64,000 nucleotides of DNA from Pedobacter sp. Leaf194 (lineage in GTDB: Bacteria > Bacteroidota > Bacteroidia > Sphingobacteriales > Sphingobacteriaceae): the NCBI RefSeq assembly GCF_001423945.1, contig NZ_LMPU01000001.1, forward strand, positions 208,373 to 272,372, in the 5' to 3' direction. Both the position numbers and the translations under genes were made by a program. The notes under the pieces are model-generated. The model searched no databases and was not told the origin of the DNA. It worked only from the letters and a program-made list of their open reading frames with translations. Shown here piece after piece: positions 1-7,291 of this stretch (position 1 is the first letter of the stretch; each line of letters opens with the position of its first letter).

Positions 1-1367
1 ACATCCCAGAAGTAGAAAAATGCATTTTGGGTTGCCTTTGCATTAACGCTGATATTCTTGCTGAAGGAACGAACAGTTTTATTGTTTTCTTTAACGTTGT
101 ATTTAAAACTTAGCCTGCTGAAACCATAATCATCGCTAACCTGACCGCTAAAATAAACTGCTTTAGTATTAACAGAGTCTGGTTTTTCTTCAACCCGGAT
201 TGCCGGTGATTGATCTTTAATTACGTTAATTTGGTGTGTTAAAGAATCGCTTAGGGTTACAAATTCATTTTTTGGTGAGACACTATATTTAGAATTATTA
301 CGAATCGTAGCATTAAATGCAGATTCATCATCATCAACTTTTAAAATGTTTTGTTTTCCGTTTAAAATAAACAGAAGCGAATTGCTTTTGCCTGTTTTAA
401 AATTCCAGGTTACGCGGGTTCCTTCAGGTAAAAGAATATCGCCAACATTTGCAATAACTTCTTGCTTTTTAGCTAAGTAAGCAGGGTAGGTTAATGTTGC
501 TGTAGCATTCAACAATTCCGGGCGTGGTTTCACGCTAATCGTAAAAGCGGCCGAACTAAAGCCACCGCCTTTAAAAATCAATTTCTTATCGGTCTGAATA
601 TTTTTAACCGTGTAATTAAATTGGCTGATGGTTTTCTTATCGAGTTTATAGGTGTTTTTTCCATTTTCTACGTAAACCTCTGCAGGGAGCTCATCGCCGG
701 CAAGTTTCAAATTAATGGTAAGGTCATTGCCCTGTGTAACAACCAGGTTTTTGTTTAAAACCGTAAAACTGAATGGCGCTTTGGGAGCAATGTATTCATC
801 ATATTTGAAGAAACTATTGGTTCCATCCCGCAAAATAGATGGCGCAATAAAGGCGATTAATAAAATTATCGAACTTGGAATAAAGAGGAATTTTAAATAT
901 TTCCGATTGTCGGTTATTCGAATGGCGGTGTAAAAAGGAACCGGTTTCAGGTCGAGAATTTTCTGATCGATACTGGCTAAAATAAGCTGATTACCTGGTG
1001 CATTTTCAGCAAGTTTGTGCAGCTGTAGCGTATTCAAAAGCTTATCCTTTATGTCAGAAAAATGATCTCCGATTATGATCGAAGCTTCATCAAAAGATAA
1101 ATGTTTGCCTAATTTGAGCATCGAAAGCAGTGGCTTTATAATCAGCAAACCAACCAATACCACGCCGAGCAACAAGTAAGCAAAAAATATAAAGGTTTTA
1201 TACCCGGCCGTTGGATTGAAATAATACAAACTCAAAAACACCAGCAGGTATAGTGCGAGCAATATTGTGGCCGAATAAATGGCACCCCGCAAAATCTTAT
1301 TCAAATAAAATTTACGGATAAACTCATCTATCTTCCTCAACAAATCGTTGTAATTACTGCTCACCAT
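1..1367 (-). CDS. DUF4175-family large membrane protein (N-terminal part, cut by window edge)
   Basis: Open reading frame on the minus strand from an ATG at 1367 that runs off the left end; about 455 codons are visible. The N-terminus (MVSSNYNDLLRKIDEF) is followed by two close hydrophobic segments (about residues 26-46 and 55-75), and a third near residue 150, then a long beta-rich region. This layout and the opening residues match the Bacteroidota DUF4175 family, whose members usually exceed 1000 aa with a long periplasmic part. The function of the family is not established. I recognise it from the N-terminal pattern; the missing C-terminus prevents a length check. Confidence 0.75.
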   Translation of the reverse strand, partial: MVSSNYNDLLRKIDEFIRKFYLNKILRGAIYSATILLALYLLVFLSLYYFNPTAGYKTFIFFAYLLLGVVLVGLLIIKPLLSMLKLGKHLSFDEASIIIGDHFSDIKDKLLNTLQLHKLAENAPGNQLILASIDQKILDLKPVPFYTAIRITDNRKYLKFLFIPSSIILLIAFIAPSILRDGTNSFFKYDEYIAPKAPFSFTVLNKNLVVTQGNDLTINLKLAGDELPAEVYVENGKNTYKLDKKTISQFNYTVKNIQTDKKLIFKGGGFSSAAFTISVKPRPELLNATATLTYPAYLAKKQEVIANVGDILLPEGTRVTWNFKTGKSNSLLFILNGKQNILKVDDDESAFNATIRNNSKYSVSPKNEFVTLSDSLTHQINVIKDQSPAIRVEEKPDSVNTKAVYFSGQVSDDYGFSRLSFKYNVKENNKTVRSFSKNISVNAKATQNAFFYFWD

Positions 1368-1560
1368 ATCAACGTAAATGTAAAAATTGTTCGTATCAAT
1401 TAAAAGAAACCTCTTTAAGGTAACGTGTTTATTTCAATTAGTTTATCTGGAGGCGATAAATTAAACCTTAGGGGTTTCATATGGATGATTAAAATTTCTA
1501 TCTTGTTAATAGTTAATACAAAGGTTACATAGATTTTAAACTAGTTTTATTAGAAAAATC

Positions 1561-1568
1561 TACTTTTG
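1561..1568 (+). promoter_or_regulatory. Bacteroidota -7 box for the GDPD-GH16 gene
   Basis: TACTTTTG fits the Bacteroidota housekeeping -7 consensus TAnnTTTG and lies 24 nt before the ATG at 1593. It argues against the in-frame upstream start at 1566, which would fall inside the box. Confidence 0.5.
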
Positions 1569-1592
1569 ATTTTTTGTATAATCACCCCAAAT

Positions 1593-3095
1593 ATGAAACG
1601 AGCACTTATTTCGACATTAATGTTATTCATTTTCACGGTTTCTTTCGCCCAAAAATTTAACTGGAATAAAAACCAGGTAATTGCGCATCGTGGTGCATGG
1701 AAGAAGAATAGCTTTCCTCAAAATTCTATCGCATCTTTAAAAGAAGCTGTAAAATTAGGTTGCTATGGTTCTGAATTTGATGTGTGGATGACGGCAGATA
1801 ATGTGCTCGTCATTAATCACGACCCGGAATTTCAGGGTTTAACCATCGAAAAGGTAAAATACGATGAGCTTTTAACTAAAACGATGAGTAACGGTGAGAA
1901 AATCCCTACGCTTGAAGCCTACCTGAAAGAGGGCAAAAAGCAAAAAACCACTAAACTCATCCTGGAAATAAAGCCTTCGTTAATCAGTAAAGAACGCGGC
2001 ATCGACGTAACCAACAAATGTATTGAAATGGTTAAAAAGATTGGCGTTTTAGATTGGACAGAATACATCAGTTTTGATTACGATTACTGCAAGCGCATAT
2101 TAGAAGTGCTGCCGAAAGCTAAAGTTGCGTATTTGAAAGGAGACATTGGTGCTGAACAGGTGAAAAACGACAAGATGCCTGGTGTAGATTATCATTACAG
2201 CATTTACCAGAAAGACGGGTGGATAGAAAACGCACATCGGGTAGGCTTAACGGTTAATGCGTGGACCGTAAATACCGTACCTGAAATGCAATGGCTTTTA
2301 GCACACAAAGTAGAATTTATAACTACAAATGAGCCAGAATTGCTTTTTGAAGAATTGAAGAAAACACCGGTTGCGGCTGGCTGGAAACTCAAATGGGCAG
2401 ATGAGTTTGATGATAAAGGATTGCCTTTAGCGAAAAACTGGAGTTACGATGTTGGTGGAAATGGCTGGGGAAACAACGAGCTTCAATACTATACGGAATC
2501 AGATTCTGCGAATGCCAAAATTGTTAAAGGAAATCTGCTTCTTACAGCTATAAAAGCTGATAAAGATAAAAATCACTATACGTCGGCACGGTTGGCAACC
2601 AAAAACAAATTCGATTTTAAGTATGGTAGAGTAGAAGTAAGGGCTATGTTGCCTAAGGGTAGAGGTTTATGGCCGGCAATTTGGGCGTTACCTACCGATT
2701 GGAAGTATGGAAAATGGCCAAAAAGCGGCGAAATCGATATCATGGAGCACGTGGGTTATGAGCCAGACAGTGTTTATGGAACTGTGCATACAGAGAAATT
2801 TAACCACGTAATACACACTCAGGTTGGCAAAGGGGTAAAAGAAAATCCTTATGATGCGTACCACATTTATGCCATTGAATGGTATGAAGATAGAATGGAC
2901 TTTTTTGTAGACGACGAAAAATATTTAACTTTCAAAAATACAGGTAAAGGTGCTCCTGAATGGCCTTTCGACCAAAACTTCCACCTCATTTTAAATATCG
3001 CTGTCGGCGGCGGTTGGGGCGGAAAAAAGGGTGTTGATGACGCCATCTTTCCGGCGACAATGAAAGTTGATTATGTACGGGTTTACCAAAAGTAA
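1593..3095 (+). CDS. Secreted glycerophosphodiester phosphodiesterase-GH16 glucanase fusion
   Basis: 500 aa from the ATG at 1593. Residues 1-19 are a signal peptide ending SFA-Q. Residues about 28-255 are a GDPD domain with AHRG (His32), the E-x-D metal pair in SEFD, the second catalytic His in NHD, and the metal Glu in EIKP. The usual PENT metal-binding Glu is Gln here (PQNS). Residues about 258-500 are a glycoside hydrolase family 16 domain with the catalytic signature GEIDIMEH (nucleophile and acid/base Glu), typical of laminarinase-type beta-1,3(-1,4)-glucanases, and it ends VDYVRVYQK. The expected products are a glycerol-phosphate or similar alcohol-phosphate and oligosaccharides, in the periplasm or outside. 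A phospholipase C gene follows 72 nt later on the same strand. The fusion suggests a phosphodiester-decorated beta-glucan substrate, which is inference. Confidence 0.88.
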   Translation: MKRALISTLMLFIFTVSFAQKFNWNKNQVIAHRGAWKKNSFPQNSIASLKEAVKLGCYGSEFDVWMTADNVLVINHDPEFQGLTIEKVKYDELLTKTMSNGEKIPTLEAYLKEGKKQKTTKLILEIKPSLISKERGIDVTNKCIEMVKKIGVLDWTEYISFDYDYCKRILEVLPKAKVAYLKGDIGAEQVKNDKMPGVDYHYSIYQKDGWIENAHRVGLTVNAWTVNTVPEMQWLLAHKVEFITTNEPELLFEELKKTPVAAGWKLKWADEFDDKGLPLAKNWSYDVGGNGWGNNELQYYTESDSANAKIVKGNLLLTAIKADKDKNHYTSARLATKNKFDFKYGRVEVRAMLPKGRGLWPAIWALPTDWKYGKWPKSGEIDIMEHVGYEPDSVYGTVHTEKFNHVIHTQVGKGVKENPYDAYHIYAIEWYEDRMDFFVDDEKYLTFKNTGKGAPEWPFDQNFHLILNIAVGGGWGGKKGVDDAIFPATMKVDYVRVYQK

Positions 3096-3167
3096 AGATG
3101 AGGAACGGACTAACAGCACTGCTGCTTTGTCCTTGCCCATTTGCATTGGTCAATAATTTTATGGCAA

Positions 3168-5543
3168 ATGGATTCACGTAGAGAATTTCTGAAAAAGGCA
3201 GCACTTTTTGCTGGCGGTACGGGCCTGGCTAGTGCCTTGCCCGGTTCGGTTTTGAAAGCAATGGCTATAAATGCCGAGCCCGGCACTACTTTTCAAGATG
3301 CAGAGCATATTGTATTTTTGATGCAGGAGAACCGCTCTTTCGACCATATGTTTGGCAAATTGAAAGGCGTTCGCGGATTTAACGATCCTCATCCTCACAT
3401 TCAGCCAGATGGAAACAAAGTTTGGCTGCAGAAGGATGGACAGGGCTATACTTACGCTCCGTTCCATGTCGACATTAACAAAACTAAAATTACCTGGCAG
3501 GGTGGTTTGCCACATTCCTGGAATGACCAGGTTGCCGCCAGGAATGGAGGAAGATACGACAAGTGGTTTCCGGTAAAATCGGCCATGACGCTATCTTATT
3601 ACGATAGAAATGATATTCCTTTTTATTACGCACTTGCGGATGCCTTTACCGTGTGCGACCAACATTTCTGCTCATCCTTAACAGGAACTACGCCCAACAG
3701 ACTATTCTTTTTTACAGGGACTGTACGTGGAGAAAAGAGTGCAAACCGGGTTGCGGTTGTAAATAACGACCAGGCCGAATCCCAGAACAATGTCTTTGTA
3801 GATTGGCCTACTTTCCAGGAAACCCTGGAAGATAATGGCATCGATTGGCGCATTTATCAGAACGAACTGTGGACATCAAAGCTTCCGGAGGGAGAAATTG
3901 ACGACTGGTTAGGCAACTATGGCGATAACCCTGTTGAATATGTAAAAAGGCATAACGTTAAATTGTCTGCCTATTTTAGAAAAAATGGCGACAACACCGT
4001 AAAACCGGCTTTATCTGCGGCAGAGGTTCAGGCCAAATATGATAAATTATCACAGCGGGAGAAAAACCTGATTGATAAAGCTTTTCAAACGAACATTAAT
4101 GAACAGAATTACCTCGAGCTGGCGCCATTTACGTTTACCAATGATGAGGAAAAATCTGAAACCGTTAACATTCCTAAAGGCGATATCTTTCATCAGTTTA
4201 GAAAAGATGTCGATGCCGGCAAACTTCCGGCAGTTTCCTGGCTGGTGGCGCCGCAACGTTTTTCTGACCATACCAGTTCTCCGCTTTATGGTACCTGGTA
4301 TGTAAGTGAGGCTTTAGATATTTTAACCAAAAACCCGGAGGTTTGGAAGAAAACAATTTTCATTTTAACGTACGATGAAAATGATGGTTATTTCGATCAT
4401 CAGCCACCGTTTGTTGTGGCTAACCCTGATGATCCATCGAGCGGCAAGGTCTCTGCAGGGATAAATTATGCGCAAGATTTTGAAGCTAAAAAAGGCAGTC
4501 CGATTGGTCTGGGATACCGCGTACCCATGGTTGTGGCGTCGCCCTGGAGCAAAGGTGGATTTGTAAATTCGCAGGTTTTCGATCATACTTCATCATTGAT
4601 GTTTCTGGAGAAATGGCTGAGCAAAAAAACCGGTAAAAATATCAGGAGCAATAACATCAGCGATTGGCGGCGAAATATTTGTGGCGATTTAACCTCTGTT
4701 TTTCGCCCTTACAATGGCGGTGATATTACATCGCCGGCACCACTGAAACGTGAAACTGTTGTAACAAACATCAGCAATGCAAAGAATAAGCCGGCGCAAG
4801 TTGGCCCAACTGCATTAAATAAAACAGAAATCGCTAAAATTAACAAGTTCGAGTCTTTTTCGAGCCAAACATCTGCCTATGCGCCGAAGCAGGAGCAGGG
4901 TACAAAGCCTGCCTGTGCGCTTCCTTACCAACTTGCTGTTGATGCTAATTTAAGAGCGAACGAAATTGAGCTTACTTTTCAATCGGCAAAAACATTATTT
5001 GGTGAAGCAATTGAAACCGTGGGCGCACCTTTTAACATGAACACCAATGCAAATTTTAAAGGCGTAAAAGGCAAAGTTTGGGCCTACGCCGTTAAGGCTG
5101 GCGATACAATAACAGAAAAAATAAGCCTTGAAGATTTTGACAACGAAGTTTATGATTTTAGAATTACCGGACCAAATGGATTTTACAGGCATTTTACCGG
5201 GAGTAAAAAAAATCCTTCAATTAATATAAAAGCCGTGGCGGAACAGCGTGGCCTCGTTGTTAAAAATTTAACTGGTAATCTTAGTTTTATTATTGAGAAT
5301 AACGGCACGGTGCCGGTAGAGATTCAGATTGTTGACAATAAATATAAAGCTGAAACTCAAAGCTTTGTGTTGAAATCGAAAACAACCAAAAATTTGATTT
5401 TAAACCTGACAAAAAATTTTAACTGGTACGACTTTACCATCTCCCAAATTGGAAACAATGGCTTTAAACATCGCTACGCGGGAAAAATTGAGACTGGACA
5501 AGTTACCGTAACCGACCCTTACATGGGCGGCGCTTTAGCTTAA
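3168..5543 (+). CDS. Phosphocholine-type phospholipase C (Tat-exported)
   Basis: 791 aa from the ATG at 3168. The N-terminus carries a twin-arginine motif (SRREFLKKA) and a hydrophobic stretch. It belongs to the bacterial PLC/acid phosphatase-like phosphoesterase family (Pseudomonas PlcH/PlcN type): QENRSFDHMFG near the start, SSLTGTTPNRL, SDHTSSP, TYDENDGYFDHQPP and RVPMVVASPW line the metal-dependent active site. The last ~220 residues are two beta-rich C-terminal repeats typical of this family (DUF756). It hydrolyses phosphatidylcholine or sphingomyelin to phosphocholine plus lipid. The in-frame upstream start at 3141 would put nine residues before the Tat motif and is less likely. It probably shares an operon with the preceding GDPD-GH16 gene. 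Confidence 0.88.
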   Translation: MDSRREFLKKAALFAGGTGLASALPGSVLKAMAINAEPGTTFQDAEHIVFLMQENRSFDHMFGKLKGVRGFNDPHPHIQPDGNKVWLQKDGQGYTYAPFHVDINKTKITWQGGLPHSWNDQVAARNGGRYDKWFPVKSAMTLSYYDRNDIPFYYALADAFTVCDQHFCSSLTGTTPNRLFFFTGTVRGEKSANRVAVVNNDQAESQNNVFVDWPTFQETLEDNGIDWRIYQNELWTSKLPEGEIDDWLGNYGDNPVEYVKRHNVKLSAYFRKNGDNTVKPALSAAEVQAKYDKLSQREKNLIDKAFQTNINEQNYLELAPFTFTNDEEKSETVNIPKGDIFHQFRKDVDAGKLPAVSWLVAPQRFSDHTSSPLYGTWYVSEALDILTKNPEVWKKTIFILTYDENDGYFDHQPPFVVANPDDPSSGKVSAGINYAQDFEAKKGSPIGLGYRVPMVVASPWSKGGFVNSQVFDHTSSLMFLEKWLSKKTGKNIRSNNISDWRRNICGDLTSVFRPYNGGDITSPAPLKRETVVTNISNAKNKPAQVGPTALNKTEIAKINKFESFSSQTSAYAPKQEQGTKPACALPYQLAVDANLRANEIELTFQSAKTLFGEAIETVGAPFNMNTNANFKGVKGKVWAYAVKAGDTITEKISLEDFDNEVYDFRITGPNGFYRHFTGSKKNPSINIKAVAEQRGLVVKNLTGNLSFIIENNGTVPVEIQIVDNKYKAETQSFVLKSKTTKNLILNLTKNFNWYDFTISQIGNNGFKHRYAGKIETGQVTVTDPYMGGALA

Positions 5544-5584
5544 AAGGGAAAAGCTTAATTAGAACTGTTTTCTAAGAACTACCA

Positions 5585-5626
5585 TAAACAAAAAATGCTT
5601 CAGAATTCTGAAGCATTTTTTGTTTA
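5585..5626. terminator. Bidirectional terminator, perfect 42-bp palindrome
   Basis: Perfect palindrome centred between 5605 and 5606. A GC-containing stem (TGCTTCAGAA/TTCTGAAGCA) is flanked by A6 and T6 runs on both strands, so it can terminate both the phospholipase C gene and the convergent DUF2911 gene. Confidence 0.85.
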
Positions 5627-5640
5627 ATATTTTTAAAAGC

Positions 5641-6210
5641 TTAAAAAGCAATTGGCAGCTCGACTTGTGTTTTATCCCAGGCTGCAATTAAAGTTGCGCC
5701 GCCTGTTAGTGGTGTAAACGTTATCGAAAAGTATTCTATTGGTTTTGTTAAAGTTTTTACCGGGACGTTCAGCCGCACAATATCTTTTCCCTGGTCGTAA
5801 GTAAAAGCGCCCCATCGGTCAGTTTGCGAGTTGATAATAATTGTCCAGGTATCTTTATTTGGAATTGCAAATAAGCTGTATACACCCGGCTTAATTTTTT
5901 TTCCGCTTATGGTTACCTTTTTAAAGAACTGAATTTCTGTACTTTCATTTGCGCCGAAACGCCAGACTTTTCCAAATTGTTCCAGTACGCCAAAAATTTC
6001 CCGCCCCTTCTTTTGTGGACGTGAGTAAATAACACGTATTACCGGTTTAGTTGCATCTTCGGCTTTAACTTTCGCTGCGTTTAAAGGAAAGTAAACAATA
6101 TCTGCCGGACTAGGGTCTGCAGGAGCAAATTTTACATCGGCACCGTTTGCCTCTTGTGCTTTGCTACCAAAACATAAAAGAACGAAAACAACAATGAAGA
6201 TATTTTTCAT
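5641..6210 (-). CDS. DUF2911 family secreted protein
   Basis: 189 aa from the ATG at 6210 (an upstream in-frame ATG at 6231 would add seven polar residues before the signal peptide). Residues 1-18 are a signal peptide ending GSKA-Q. The body has the DUF2911 hallmarks: YSRPQKKGREIFG, GKVWRFGANESTEIQF, and PGVYSLFAIP. Members are exported Bacteroidota proteins of unknown function with a predicted beta-sandwich. It stands alone, convergent with the phospholipase gene. Confidence 0.8.
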   Translation of the reverse strand: MKNIFIVVFVLLCFGSKAQEANGADVKFAPADPSPADIVYFPLNAAKVKAEDATKPVIRVIYSRPQKKGREIFGVLEQFGKVWRFGANESTEIQFFKKVTISGKKIKPGVYSLFAIPNKDTWTIIINSQTDRWGAFTYDQGKDIVRLNVPVKTLTKPIEYFSITFTPLTGGATLIAAWDKTQVELPIAF

Positions 6211-6316
6211 TTGTAGATGGTTTGTTTTCATCAGTAATGAGCAAACGTGATTTCTAAATCAAATACGCTCATTTGAATTATTAAAGCCTAAATAGGATGT
6301 TTTGAGCGACCAAAGA

Positions 6317-6502
6317 CTAGTATTTTCTACCTTTTACAATGGCATTTAAGAATAAGCCTGCGGTTAGCAAACCTAAAACACCACCTAATAAAGCGAAAAT
6401 ATAGCTTTGTGTAATTACGGCTCCTGTTAGCATACCGAAAAACAAACCTAAAGCATAATAAAGCCAGTTGAAGTTATTGTTGCTATTTTCTTGTGTACTC
6501 AT
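6317..6502 (-). CDS. Small two-helix membrane protein
   Basis: 61 aa: an Asn-rich N-terminus, then two hydrophobic segments (about residues 13-32 and 34-56) rich in Gly and Leu, and a basic end (KGRKY). No known family recognised. A -7 box TAACTTTG lies at 6521-6528, 18 nt before the ATG, supporting expression as a single gene. Confidence 0.6.
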   Translation of the reverse strand: MSTQENSNNNFNWLYYALGLFFGMLTGAVITQSYIFALLGGVLGLLTAGLFLNAIVKGRKY

Positions 6503-6520
6503 TTTCTAAATTATTTGAGG

Positions 6521-6528
6521 CAAAGTTA
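6521..6528 (-). promoter_or_regulatory. -7 box for the 61-aa membrane protein gene
   Basis: TAACTTTG (minus strand) matches TAnnTTTG and is 18 nt from the start codon at 6502. Confidence 0.5.
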
Positions 6529-6562
6529 ATATTTATTTTAAAACTTGTTTCGTGATAAATAC

Positions 6563-7291
6563 CTATTGGCTTAATAAATCATCAATTTTTTTTAATTCAT
6601 AACCATTATTCTTTAAATATTTAATCAGCAGTGGCAGTTTTTCATAAAATTTATCAGTTCGCTGAGGGTCGGTACCAATATGTAACAGCAGAATGAAACC
6701 ATTTAATCCGTTGGGATGGGATTCGTTATAGCTCGTAATCGACCTAAAAATCTCTTCTGAAGTTTTATAACTTTTTCCTAATTGCGGATAGGTGTAATCT
6801 GCATTAGAACGGGTTCCTGGAGAAAAATTTAATAAACTCGAGCCCTGCTCTTTTGTCCAGTCGGCTATCTTCTTATTGTACCATTCGTAAGGCGGCAAAA
6901 AGAACGGAGCGTCACCTTTACTAATCCCAAATCGAGCCAGTTCGACGTAGTTTGCGTCCAAATCTTTCTCAAATTGTTCTTTCGTAACCAGTAAGCTATC
7001 TCTTTTAGTCCAGTCGCAGTAAAGCAAATGTTTGTCAGAATGTGGCCCAAGATAATGCCCATCTCGTTTAAGGCTTTCAATTAACGCCTTGTAAGCTGGG
7101 TTCCTATAAAAATTTCCCGTGAGGAAAAATGATGCTTTTACATTATCGTCATTTAAACTTTTTCTAATGATTTCGCCTCCATCCGCAAACTCATCACCGG
7201 TAAATACCAGGGCTAATTTCTTGATGCTGGAATCGCCACGAACTGTTGCGCCTAAAAACTTGGTTTCGCCTCTGGCTGCAGAGGCACCAAC
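6563..7291 (-). CDS. CE4 polysaccharide deacetylase domain in the -1 frame of the GH9 gene (no own start codon)
   Basis: 242 codons from the predicted frameshift point at 7291 to the stop at 6563. The NodB/CE4 fold is clear: LVFTGDEFADGG (motif 1, catalytic Asp region), GPHSDKH (metal-binding H-x3-H), PPYEWYN (motif 3), GTRSNADYTYP, and ILLLHIGTDP (motif 5 Leu-His). The frame overlaps the end of the GH9 gene and contains no ATG, GTG or TTG between the upstream TGA (around 7364) and the middle of the domain at His-Ser-Asp-Lys-His. It therefore cannot be translated alone by a conventional start. The likely route is -1 frameshifting at A_AAA_AAG (7297-7291), giving an 844-aa GH9-CE4 protein. A decayed or misread fusion gene is the alternative. 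It would remove N- or O-acetyl groups from a polysaccharide. Confidence 0.75.
   Translation of the reverse strand, partial: VGASAARGETKFLGATVRGDSSIKKLALVFTGDEFADGGEIIRKSLNDDNVKASFFLTGNFYRNPAYKALIESLKRDGHYLGPHSDKHLLYCDWTKRDSLLVTKEQFEKDLDANYVELARFGISKGDAPFFLPPYEWYNKKIADWTKEQGSSLLNFSPGTRSNADYTYPQLGKSYKTSEEIFRSITSYNESHPNGLNGFILLLHIGTDPQRTDKFYEKLPLLIKYLKNNGYELKKIDDLLSQ

Noticed and set aside
715..933. 72-codon frame on the plus strand
   Set aside because: It is antisense to the DUF4175 gene, which has a continuous, family-like frame.
6563..7027. Stand-alone short deacetylase starting at a TTG at 7027
   Set aside because: That start would delete motif 1 and half of the metal site; the domain clearly continues upstream to the GH9 overlap.
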